Assembly: GCF_019219075.1 (NCBI RefSeq)
Contig: NZ_JAHUWJ010000001.1
Location: forward strand, 310,001-374,000
Reading direction: 5' to 3'
Length of the DNA: 64,000 bases
DNA from: Chitinophaga sp. sic0106
Lineage (GTDB): Bacteria > Bacteroidota > Bacteroidia > Chitinophagales > Chitinophagaceae
Shown in pieces: positions 25,851 to 32,974 of this stretch. The translations under genes were made by a program, and so were the position numbers. The notes beneath the pieces are model-generated. The model saw nothing but the letters and a program-made list of their open reading frames with translations, was not told where the DNA came from and made no database searches. Each line of letters begins with the position of its first letter. The first letter of the stretch is position 1.

Positions 25851-26024
25851 ATTATTAGATTGTTAAAGGGTGTTTACCTGCAAATAACCAAGGTATCACG
25901 GGGACAAACGCTCAGCTAATACCAAACAAAATTGATACCCACTTGTTCTTGGAATAATGTTTGTGAAGCATCACATACGAAAACATAGATTTTTAAATTA
26001 TCTCATCTTTTAAAAACTTTTGTT

Positions 26025-26219
26025 ATGAATAATAGTTCAAAAGCCGTGGTTTCTTTCATCGTTGGCGCTGCAGTGGGTGTTGCAGTCGGATATTTCCTCA
26101 ATTCTGATAAAAAAGATGAACTTGTAGGCAAATTGAGATACCAGGCTGACAAGCTGAAAGATAAATGGAAAAAGAAAAAGGATCAATTTGAAGACGCCCT
26201 CGAAAATGAGCTGGCTTAA
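26025..26219 (+). CDS. YtxH-like small membrane protein
   Basis: A 64-residue protein with one N-terminal glycine-rich helix (VSFIVGAAVGVAVGYF, residues 9-24) and a charged Lys-rich C-terminal helix (KLKDKWKKKKDQFEDALENEL). This is the YtxH pattern, found in general-stress or envelope loci. It is first in a three-gene unit with the holin-X-like gene (24-base gap) and a 119-residue protein (14-base gap). Members are often stress-induced; that is family knowledge, not seen here. Confidence 0.82.
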   Translation: MNNSSKAVVSFIVGAAVGVAVGYFLNSDKKDELVGKLRYQADKLKDKWKKKKDQFEDALENELA

Positions 26220-26243
26220 TTCCAATTGATTAAATAATACTGC

Positions 26244-26714
26244 ATGGAAGAAAATTTCAGCGATTACTTTAAACAAACAGGCAGAGTCGCCAAAGATTAC
26301 CTCGAAACGAGGCTGGACCTGTTAAAGCTCCAGGCAGCGGGAAAGCTATCAAAGGCATTGGGATTATTCTTCTCGGTTTTGATGGCTTTTCTGCTGTTCT
26401 TTTTTGTGATCGTATTCCTGGGAATGCTGGTAGCATTCTGGATAGGTGAAAAAACCGGTAGCTTTACGATCGGTTTCACCTGTGCTTCAGGAATATTCAT
26501 CCTGTTGTTTATCGCCATCATCGTATTTAGGAAACAACTGATTGAAAGGCCTTTATCCAAATTGCTGATCAATGTGCTTATCGACGAGATCGACGATCGG
26601 GACGATAATGTACATATCAATGACAAGGTAAAGGTGCCTAACTCCCCGTTGGACCCTCAGGCCCCGGTACGGCCAGGTCATGTTCCCGATGACGAAGCCG
26701 TAGAGCACCAATAA
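26244..26714 (+). CDS. phage holin family protein (holin-X / DUF1469 type)
   Basis: A 156-residue inner-membrane protein with two adjacent helices (about residues 38-65 and 72-95), preceded by an amphipathic segment (RVAKDYLETRLDLLKLQ) and followed by a charged tail that ends proline-rich. This fits the Actinobacterial holin-X / DUF1469 group of chromosomal proteins, not a phage lysis gene. It is the middle gene of the YtxH operon, a recurrent arrangement in Bacteroidota whose role is unknown and probably lies in envelope maintenance. Confidence 0.82.
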   Translation: MEENFSDYFKQTGRVAKDYLETRLDLLKLQAAGKLSKALGLFFSVLMAFLLFFFVIVFLGMLVAFWIGEKTGSFTIGFTCASGIFILLFIAIIVFRKQLIERPLSKLLINVLIDEIDDRDDNVHINDKVKVPNSPLDPQAPVRPGHVPDDEAVEHQ

Positions 26715-26728
26715 AAGCACTTATCAGC

Positions 26729-27088
26729 ATGGCCCAAAAGAAGAAAATAACTGGTTTTGATGCACTTGAGCTGGAAGTTGCCCGGCTCAGGAAGCGTTCC
26801 ATCGACCTCGAAGATGTTCTGTTGGACAGGGTCGACTTCTTCCGTGATAACTATAAGAAAATGGCCCTCAACAGCATTATACCGGGTAGTGGCAAACATT
26901 CCAATGCCCTGGGAATTGCAGGAAAAGTGGCCAAATTTGCGTGGGAGAGCGGTAAATTCAAAAACTTTGCGACCGGTGCACTCATCACCGCCCTGGAATT
27001 TTTCGGGGTGCAGATGGGGATAAAGCTGTTTAATAAGTTTGCCAAAGGCCGGAAGGAAAAGAAACCAGATGGGGAGCCGGAGTTTTAA
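26729..27088 (+). CDS. hypothetical protein of the YtxH/holin-X operon
   Basis: A 119-residue basic protein without a signal peptide. The N-terminal half is a likely coiled coil (LELEVARLRKRSIDLEDVLLDRV, beginning near residue 12); a weakly hydrophobic segment (TGALITALEFFGVQMGIKLF) at about residues 83-102 could be a membrane helix. I do not recognise a named family. It starts 14 bases after the holin-X-like gene and ends the unit, so a role in the same envelope complex is likely but inferred from position only. Confidence 0.65.
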   Translation: MAQKKKITGFDALELEVARLRKRSIDLEDVLLDRVDFFRDNYKKMALNSIIPGSGKHSNALGIAGKVAKFAWESGKFKNFATGALITALEFFGVQMGIKLFNKFAKGRKEKKPDGEPEF

Positions 27089-27170
27089 TTCCCATAATTA
27101 CCACTTACTCATTCTCTCTGTTTTACCACTCAACAGTGTATTGTCCATTGAGGATTACAGGACATGGGTT

Positions 27171-27665
27171 TCAGGGAATATAATTCACGAGATTAGGTAA
27201 TAAATGACGTCGTGCTCCAAAGCCACAAATGATGGTGGGATAAGCAATACAATATGATATATCAGCTGTTTTCGAAATTGTAGGATAATTTGAATTGTCC
27301 TCCTTAAGGGATATAAATATCATATCAACACACTTTTTTTCTTCTTTTCCATTTTCGAATTTCATCAGACTTACCACTCTTTCGACTTCTCTGGAAAAAG
27401 AAGCCGCTTTCAGATTTGCGATTGTATTAATATTAGTGACGCTTCCATCTGTCTGAATATCATAATAAATAGTTAACATGCCACTGAGATGAAGCTCATG
27501 TGCTCTTCTTGGATAACGTATATTTTTATTCAAGAACCTGCTTATATCCTTCTCATTTCTTAACAATACCTGAGAGTTGGCCTTATTTTGTGCCGATAAG
27601 CCATTATAGTGCAATTGTAATGAAATAGCCATGCTTGCAAGCAGGGGAAGTTTGAGGTTACGCAT
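27171..27665 (-). CDS. exported TonB-C-domain-like protein
   Basis: A 164-residue exported protein with a signal peptide ending near NGLSAQ (residue 26). Residues 40-105 resemble the TonB C-terminal domain: FLNKNIRYPRRAHELHLSGML, then YDIQTDGSVTNINTI and a helix before VVSLMKFENG. There is no membrane anchor or proline-rich spacer, so it is not a working TonB. Such short proteins are common and uncharacterised in Bacteroidota. Base composition is lower in GC than the neighbours and codon choice is less biased, which may mean recent acquisition or weak expression. Monocistronic. Confidence 0.7.
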   Translation of the reverse strand: MRNLKLPLLASMAISLQLHYNGLSAQNKANSQVLLRNEKDISRFLNKNIRYPRRAHELHLSGMLTIYYDIQTDGSVTNINTIANLKAASFSREVERVVSLMKFENGKEEKKCVDMIFISLKEDNSNYPTISKTADISYCIAYPTIICGFGARRHLLPNLVNYIP

Positions 27666-27716
27666 AAGACAATGGTTTGAAGTATATACGAGAAAAGCAG
27701 TACAAGGAGATTTGCT

Positions 27717-27755
27717 TTATCAACCGGCATCTGCGCAGATGATACCGGTTGATAA
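27717..27755. terminator. hairpin at the end of the radical SAM gene
   Basis: An 11-bp perfect stem (TTATCAACCGG / CCGGTTGATAA) enclosing a second small palindrome (ATCTGCGCAGAT, 27729-27740). It lies 5 bases beyond the radical SAM stop codon on the minus strand. No strong T-tract follows on either strand, so it may be a terminator or an mRNA 3' end stabiliser. Confidence 0.55.
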
Positions 27756-27759
27756 GACT

Positions 27760-28785
27760 TTACCCCCAGACTTTCGTACCCTCGCTGCAGTTAGCGCAGA
27801 TATCAATGTTTTTTCTGGACTCGAGTATCTCACTACGGAAACGGATATACTCTTTATTATGCCATAATTTCTTGAAGGATTCCTGTTTCAGGTTGCCGAG
27901 GCGGTGCTGTGCATCCTTATCGAAGCAGCAAGGCACTACCAGGCCATCCCAGGTTACCACCGGAGAGTGCCAGAGGCGCCAGCAGTGGTTACCCATTTTG
28001 TTCTTAATAGCGTAGGTGCCATCCTCCTTGCGGTGGTAGCGGGAATATTTATCGATAGTAGGAATCAGGCGGTTACCTTCTTCATAATCATATACCTGTG
28101 CGGTTTTAAACCTTACCTGGTCCACCCCGATTTCCTTTGCCAGCAGCTTGATTTCTTCGATCTGATGTTCATTGGGTTTTACTACCAGGAACTGGAAGAA
28201 CACAAATGGCTTGGTGGAATTCAGTTCTTTCTTCCACTTAACGATGTTTTTAGCACCCTGAATTACTTTATCCAGGTGGCCACCTACCCGGTATTGTGTA
28301 TATACATCCTGAGTAGTTCCATCTATGGAGATGATAAGCCTGTCGAGTCCACTTTCTACCGTTTTTTTGGCGTTGGCCTCGGTAAGGTAGTGCGCGTTAG
28401 TGGAAGTGGCGGTATAGATACCTTTATCGGAAGCATATTTGACCATGTCCAGGAATCCCGGGTTGAGGTAGGGTTCTCCCTGGAAATAAAAGATCAGGTA
28501 TAACAGTTCCTTATGTATTTCGTCGATCGTTTCCCTGAAGAAATCCTGTTGCAGCATACCGGTTGGGCGGGTAAAAGCGCGCAGGCCGCTGGGGCACTCC
28601 GGACAGCGCAGGTTGCAGGAGGTGGTAGGTTCGAAAGATATGGAGATGGGATACCCCCATTGAACAGGCTTTCCGGTCCACTTACTTGCAAAGTAACTTC
28701 CCAACACCTTTCCGGCATTTAGCGCACGTTTGAAAGTGAACTTGGAAAAGAGATTAAGGGTATCATTCAGGTTAAAATCGGGCAT
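27760..28785 (-). CDS. radical SAM/SPASM domain protein
   Basis: A 341-residue radical SAM enzyme. The cluster motif CNLRCPEC is at about residues 55-62 (CxxxCxxC), with the partner GEP motif FYFQGEPYLNP near 100. The C-terminal SPASM region has Cys at about 272 (NHCWRLW), 289-290 (VPCCFD) and 334/337 (ICANCSEG), enough for an auxiliary cluster. Family members include peptide-modifying enzymes, and others act in sugar or cofactor chemistry. No precursor peptide gene or peptidase is next to it, so the substrate is unknown. Divergent from the lysozyme gene. Confidence 0.9.
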   Translation of the reverse strand: MPDFNLNDTLNLFSKFTFKRALNAGKVLGSYFASKWTGKPVQWGYPISISFEPTTSCNLRCPECPSGLRAFTRPTGMLQQDFFRETIDEIHKELLYLIFYFQGEPYLNPGFLDMVKYASDKGIYTATSTNAHYLTEANAKKTVESGLDRLIISIDGTTQDVYTQYRVGGHLDKVIQGAKNIVKWKKELNSTKPFVFFQFLVVKPNEHQIEEIKLLAKEIGVDQVRFKTAQVYDYEEGNRLIPTIDKYSRYHRKEDGTYAIKNKMGNHCWRLWHSPVVTWDGLVVPCCFDKDAQHRLGNLKQESFKKLWHNKEYIRFRSEILESRKNIDICANCSEGTKVWG

Positions 28786-28911
28786 AAAAATTCACTTGAC
28801 CATTGTAAAAGTAAGGCCTTTAATCAAATTATAGCCTATAATTGCGATAAAATTACGTCTGGAGCTATTGCGGTGTAACACCCAAATTCCCTGCAACTAA
28901 CATCGAACGAA

Positions 28912-29667
28912 GTGAAAAAAAAGTCGCTGATATTTACAATTTTACTATTGACCCTGGCTGTTGTGGTTGTTCCCTTTTGGTATTTCTGGTTTAGGGAGGA
29001 AGATGAAGTGAGGTTCGTTCGGTATGATGAATTTGGTATAGACATGCCCGTTAATTATAAAATTCATGGGATTGATGTGTCCAAATTCCAGAAGAATATT
29101 AACTGGAAGGCGGTGAAGCAGATGAAGGTGGATAAAATTCGTATGTCCTTTGCGTTTATAAAGGCTACGGAAGGCATTACCCGCCAGGATGAAGCATTTC
29201 AGCGCAACTGGGACAATGCCGGCAAGGCCGGATTGATCCGTGGGGCCTATCACTTCTTTTATTCCACCCGTGATCCTATCAAGCAGGCGATTAATTTTCA
29301 GAATGTGGTGGACCTGCAATCAGGGGATCTGCCGCCGGTGCTGGACATCGAAACGTCCAATAACCAGCCGGCTGCGGTGATCCGCAGCACGGCCAAGATA
29401 TGGTTGGAGGAAATGGAAAAAGCGTATAAAGTGAAGCCCATCATCTATACCAACATACATTTTTATGAAACGTATCTTGGCGATGAATTTGATGACTATC
29501 CATTGTGGATAGCGCATTATTACCAGAAAGAAAGGCCCGCGTCCAAGCGTAGCTGGATCTTCTGGCAGCATAGTGATATCGGTAGGGTAAACGGTATCCG
29601 TACAACGGTAGATTTCAATGTATTTAAAGGGGACAGTGCCGCCCTTGCTAAAATGCTCATCCCATAA
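28912..29667 (+). CDS. GH25 family lysozyme, membrane-anchored
   Basis: A 251-residue peptidoglycan hydrolase of family GH25. Residues 1-24 form one transmembrane anchor or uncleaved signal (SLIFTILLLTLAVVVVPFWYFWF). The catalytic barrel follows, with GIDVSKFQKNINW near 50-62, FAFIKATEG near 80, RGAYHFFYS near 107, and the catalytic LDIET near 148. The start is a GTG, as no ATG gives a complete anchor. The next gene encodes a small two-helix membrane protein after 11 bases, so both are probably translated from one mRNA. Role in wall turnover is likely; an antibacterial role is possible. Confidence 0.92.
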   Translation: MKKKSLIFTILLLTLAVVVVPFWYFWFREEDEVRFVRYDEFGIDMPVNYKIHGIDVSKFQKNINWKAVKQMKVDKIRMSFAFIKATEGITRQDEAFQRNWDNAGKAGLIRGAYHFFYSTRDPIKQAINFQNVVDLQSGDLPPVLDIETSNNQPAAVIRSTAKIWLEEMEKAYKVKPIIYTNIHFYETYLGDEFDDYPLWIAHYYQKERPASKRSWIFWQHSDIGRVNGIRTTVDFNVFKGDSAALAKMLIP

Positions 29668-29678
29668 TTATCAGTATC

Positions 29679-29981
29679 ATGGAAGAAGAAAAGCAATCAG
29701 AACCTAATCCGCCGGCGCCACAGCCACCTGTTCAGCAGGAGGAGAAACCGCCTTTTGACCTTGATTTACTAATGTATTTTATCAAGATCATCCGAACGGT
29801 TTTTGTTGGGTTGTTCTGGATGTTGGTAAATATCTTTATTGGCCTTTACCTTGGCTTTGGTGTGCCGGAAGAATCGACCCCCGGCCGTTTAATATTCTTT
29901 TACTCCTGGCTTGTCATCTCCCTGACAGCCTATATTTATTATATCTGGAAGATGTGGCGCAAAAAGGAGAAAGTGCCATAA
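29679..29981 (+). CDS. small two-helix membrane protein with proline-rich N-terminus
   Basis: A 100-residue protein. Residues 1-28 are acidic and proline-rich (PNPPAPQPPVQQEEKPP), followed by two membrane helices at about 38-60 and 70-90 and a basic tail (KMWRKKEKV). I do not recognise the family. It follows the GH25 lysozyme gene after 11 bases and its stop codon abuts the end of the convergent CAP-domain gene. A helper or regulator of the lysozyme is possible by position alone. Confidence 0.6.
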   Translation: MEEEKQSEPNPPAPQPPVQQEEKPPFDLDLLMYFIKIIRTVFVGLFWMLVNIFIGLYLGFGVPEESTPGRLIFFYSWLVISLTAYIYYIWKMWRKKEKVP

Positions 29982-30524
29982 CTACTGCACACCGTTACGG
30001 TGACCCAGTTCCATCGTCCAGGCCTTCTCATACCTGCCTACGGCAAACTCCGTGTAGTTCGCACCCATCATATTTTTGCAGTGACTGGGGCTATTGAGCC
30101 ATCCCAATACTACTGCCTGCTCGTCCATGTTGCCGGTGGCAATATTTTCACCGTAAGTGTTCCAGCGGTAACCGGCTGCATCCAGGCGGGTACCAGGCGT
30201 GCTGCCATTGGGAGCAGTGTGGTCAAAATAGTTATTCAGGTACATGTCTTTACTATGCAGGTAGGCCGCCTTTTCCATCAGGCCATTCCAGGTGAGCGGG
30301 CCTACAGCAGGCATCGCAACGCCTCCACAGTTACAGCCGCGGCTGCGAAGTCCATTTACCAATGTTAACAACGCTTTGCGGTCAACACGATTTTCGGGTA
30401 CCGTTACTGTATCAATCACAGTAGGGGGTGTAGGGGCAACAGGTGCAACCTCATTTTCAGTTTTGGAGCAGCTGCTGAAAATCACAATTGTCAAAATAGC
30501 AGCACAAATAAATTTCCCGGGCAT
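29982..30524 (-). CDS. CAP (SCP/PR-1) domain lipoprotein
   Basis: A 180-residue lipoprotein; lipobox IFSSCSKT at about residues 15-22, then a Pro/Val-rich linker. The CAP domain has LLTLVNGLRSRGCNCGG near 53, the central YLHSKDMYLNNYFDHTAPNG near 88-107, the signature YGENIATG near 124, and a C-terminal block NSPSHCKNMMGANYTEFAVG. The expected His and Glu residues of the CAP cavity are present. Function of bacterial CAP proteins is mostly unknown (outer-envelope, sometimes lipid or nuclease related). Single gene. Confidence 0.9.
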   Translation of the reverse strand: MPGKFICAAILTIVIFSSCSKTENEVAPVAPTPPTVIDTVTVPENRVDRKALLTLVNGLRSRGCNCGGVAMPAVGPLTWNGLMEKAAYLHSKDMYLNNYFDHTAPNGSTPGTRLDAAGYRWNTYGENIATGNMDEQAVVLGWLNSPSHCKNMMGANYTEFAVGRYEKAWTMELGHRNGVQ

Positions 30525-30963
30525 AACCAGTTCAGTTAATAGAAATTATGGTGAAATAGATACCGGGTTTTAAACAGGATCGTGTCAAAATTAAAATCGT
30601 CTTTCAGCGGAAACGGGTAAAACTATAAGAGGTTGCTCAGAGGTTATGGGGTCTGTTGTGGTCAGTACTTTCAAAAGTAAATCACAACTCATTTTGGTCT
30701 TTTTCTCTTTCGAGGCCCCAAAGATAGTGCGTTGTTATGATAGTTTTATCCCAGGTTTTGCAAATCTAATGTTAACGTAAACTGCCATACAGTTGCAGTG
30801 AGATACCAGTGAATATTAATGCCGTCAGTGCCAGTCTACAACGCATGTGGAATTTTTAGCAAAAGTTAAACAGAAAATACCGTGTAGGGGAACCCTGATT
30901 ATAGTAACTTTGCAGCACCAATTAACAACCATATTTCAATTATATTTTTAAAATCAACAGGTT
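30525..30963. other. intergenic region upstream of kdnA
   Basis: 439 bases between divergent genes. Contents: a hairpin at 30655-30688 (GTTGTG / CACAAC outside, TACTT / AAGTA inside) followed by a T-rich run on the plus strand, and the -7 element at 30905-30912. No open frame of credible coding character. No known riboswitch or small RNA is recognisable to me, but the length exceeds what the promoter needs. Confidence 0.5.
30905..30912 (+). promoter_or_regulatory. -7 element upstream of kdnA
   Basis: TAACTTTG, exact TAnnTTTG, 51 bases before the kdnA ATG. The upstream TTTG element is not conserved at the expected place. Confidence 0.5.
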
Positions 30964-32154
30964 ATGCCCGGATTTGAATTTTTTGGAGCCGAGGAAAGGA
31001 AAGAAGTAAATGATGTACTGGAAACAGGTATCATGATGCGTTATGGTTTTGATGGTGCCCGTAATGGCATCTGGAAAGCCAGGGAGCTGGAAGCAGAAAT
31101 GTGTAAAAAACTGGATGTGCAATATGCACAGCTGGCCTCCAGCGGTACTGCCGCCCTCACCACTGCCATGGCTGCATTAGGCCTGGGTGCAGGTGATGAA
31201 ATTATCATGCCTACCTTCACCTTCGTTGCCAGCTTTGAATCTGTTTTCTCTGTAGGTGCTACCCCTGTACTCGTAGATGTGGATGATACCCTCACCCTCG
31301 ATCCTAAAGCCGTGGAAGCTGCTATCACTCCACGCACCAAAGCAGTAATGCCGGTGCATATGTGCGGTGCCATGGCGGATATGGATGCGTTGGTGGCCAT
31401 CTGCAAAAAACATAACCTCATCCTCCTCGAAGACGCCTGCCAGTCGTTCGGCGCCAGCTATAAAGGCAAAGCCCTGGGCACCATCGGTGATGCGGGTACT
31501 TTCTCATTCGACTTTGTAAAAACAATTACCTGCGCCGAAGGCGGTGGTATCGTTACCAACAATAAAGATGTGTATATCAAATGTGACGGATATACAGACC
31601 ATGGCCATGACCACATCGGTAATGACCGCGGCCTGGAACAGCATCCGTTCATTGGTTATAACTATCGTATTTCTGAACTGCATGCCGCAGTAGGACTGGC
31701 ACAGATCCGTAAGCTGGATACCTTCCTGGATATTCAACGCAGCACCAAGAAAATCTTCAAAGATGCACTGGCTGCTATTCCCGGGCTGACTTTCCGCCGC
31801 TTACCTGATCCTGCCGGCGACAGCGCTACCTTCCTGTCCTTCTTCCTGCCGGAAGCAGAGCAGGCACGCAAAGCCGCAGCAGCTATGAAGGCAGCAGGAC
31901 TAGCCGCTTTCTACTACTACGATAACAACTGGCACTACATCCGCCAATGGGATCACTTTAAACAAGGACAGGTGCTCACTCCATTTGCACCAGGGCTTAA
32001 ACAGGCAATGGAAATCTATAAAACAAAAGAATTCCCTGCTTCTGATGCTATCATCAGCAGGAATATTTCCACGCCTATCAACCTCTCCTGGTCTGAAGCT
32101 GAGATCAAAGAAAGAGTGGAGAAAATGGTGAACGCTATTAAAAGCGCATTATAA
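30964..32154 (+). CDS. kdnA: 8-amino-3,8-dideoxy-manno-octulosonate transaminase (DegT family)
   Basis: PLP-dependent sugar aminotransferase of the DegT/DnrJ/EryC1/StrS family, 396 residues. The fold-type I core is clear: ASSGTAALTTAMAALGLGAGDE near 58, LEDACQSFGASYKGK near 158, and the Schiff-base Lys in FVKTITCAEGGG near 187. By itself the family is broad; the assignment comes from the operon, in which a Kdo cytidylyltransferase and a Kdo 8-oxidase-like dehydrogenase follow. In Shewanella oneidensis KdnB oxidises Kdo at C8 and KdnA aminates it to Kdo8N. The same three-gene set here strongly suggests the same reaction. Confidence 0.85.
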   Translation: MPGFEFFGAEERKEVNDVLETGIMMRYGFDGARNGIWKARELEAEMCKKLDVQYAQLASSGTAALTTAMAALGLGAGDEIIMPTFTFVASFESVFSVGATPVLVDVDDTLTLDPKAVEAAITPRTKAVMPVHMCGAMADMDALVAICKKHNLILLEDACQSFGASYKGKALGTIGDAGTFSFDFVKTITCAEGGGIVTNNKDVYIKCDGYTDHGHDHIGNDRGLEQHPFIGYNYRISELHAAVGLAQIRKLDTFLDIQRSTKKIFKDALAAIPGLTFRRLPDPAGDSATFLSFFLPEAEQARKAAAAMKAAGLAAFYYYDNNWHYIRQWDHFKQGQVLTPFAPGLKQAMEIYKTKEFPASDAIISRNISTPINLSWSEAEIKERVEKMVNAIKSAL

Positions 32155-32162
32155 TGCATAGT

Positions 32163-32205
32163 AAAGGCGTAACCGGGTCAGCAACAGCTACCCGGATACG
32201 CCTTT
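32163..32205 (+). terminator. intercistronic hairpin between kdnA and kdsB
   Basis: Arms AAAGGCGTA / TACGCCTTT and CCGGGT / ACCCGG (one A-A mismatch) around an 11-base loop, ending in CCTTTATACTTT. It has the strength of a terminator but sits inside what must be an operon, 19 bases before the kdsB start, and no alternative promoter for kdsB is visible. A partial terminator or 3' protective stem for the kdnA message is likely. Confidence 0.7.
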
Positions 32206-32224
32206 ATACTTTAAAAATATAGGT

Positions 32225-32950
32225 ATGAAGAAAATAGCATTGATACCTGCCCGTTATGGCGCTTCCCGCTTTCCGGGAAAAATGATGGCCAAACTGGGCG
32301 ATAAAACCGTGATACTACGCACTTATGAGTCGACCGTTAATACCGGTGTATTCGACGAAGTGATGGTGGTAACCGACAGTGATATCATCTTCCGGGAAAT
32401 AGTGGATAACGGTGGTAAAGCCGTGATGAGCAAGAAAGAGCATGAATGTGGTACAGACCGTATCGCTGAAGCCATGGAGTTGCTGGATTATGATATCGTG
32501 GTAAACGTTCAGGGCGATGAGCCTTTTACCCAGAAAGAACCGCTGGAAAAATTACTGCGCGTATTTGAAGGGGAAGAAGGAAAGAAAGTACAGGTAGCCT
32601 CGCTCATGCAGGTGCTTACCGATCAGGCATCCATCGAAGATCCTAACTACGTGAAAGTGGCAGTGGATAAAAACTTCAATGCCCTCTTCTTTTCCCGCTC
32701 CGTCATTCCTTACCCGCGCGCTAAAGACGTTCCAACTACTTACTACGAACATATAGGTATCTATGCTTTCAGAAAAGATACCCTCATGAACTTCACCAAA
32801 CTGGAACCCACTCCACTGGAGCTGGCAGAAAAAATTGAATGTCTCCGCTACCTCGAAAACGGTATCCCGATGAAAATGGTAGTGACCGAGTATATGGGCG
32901 TGGAAATCGATACGCCGGAAGACCTGGAGAAAGCAGCAAAACTCTTATAA
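32225..32950 (+). CDS. kdsB: CMP-Kdo (or CMP-Kdo8N) synthetase
   Basis: 3-deoxy-manno-octulosonate cytidylyltransferase activating Kdo-type sugar with CTP before transfer to lipid A. The N-terminal signature IPARYGASRFPGKMM is at residues 6-20, VNVQGDEPF near 95, and SRSVIPYPR near 157. Its 241 residues are near the usual 245-250. Because it lies between kdnA and kdnB, its true substrate may be the 8-amino sugar, as for the Shewanella cytidylyltransferase encoded with kdnAB. Cytoplasmic. kdnB follows after 24 bases. Confidence 0.93.
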   Translation: MKKIALIPARYGASRFPGKMMAKLGDKTVILRTYESTVNTGVFDEVMVVTDSDIIFREIVDNGGKAVMSKKEHECGTDRIAEAMELLDYDIVVNVQGDEPFTQKEPLEKLLRVFEGEEGKKVQVASLMQVLTDQASIEDPNYVKVAVDKNFNALFFSRSVIPYPRAKDVPTTYYEHIGIYAFRKDTLMNFTKLEPTPLELAEKIECLRYLENGIPMKMVVTEYMGVEIDTPEDLEKAAKLL

Positions 32951-32974
32951 TAACATACTAACTAAGACGCATAT

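Noticed and set aside
26244..26714. Holin-family genes (also 43262-43609) as signs of a prophage
   Set aside because: No integrase, terminase, capsid or tail genes anywhere in the window; these families are mostly chromosomal.
30655..30688. Hairpin upstream of kdnA as a known riboswitch
   Set aside because: The stem is short and matches no riboswitch consensus that I know; no plus-strand promoter was found before it.
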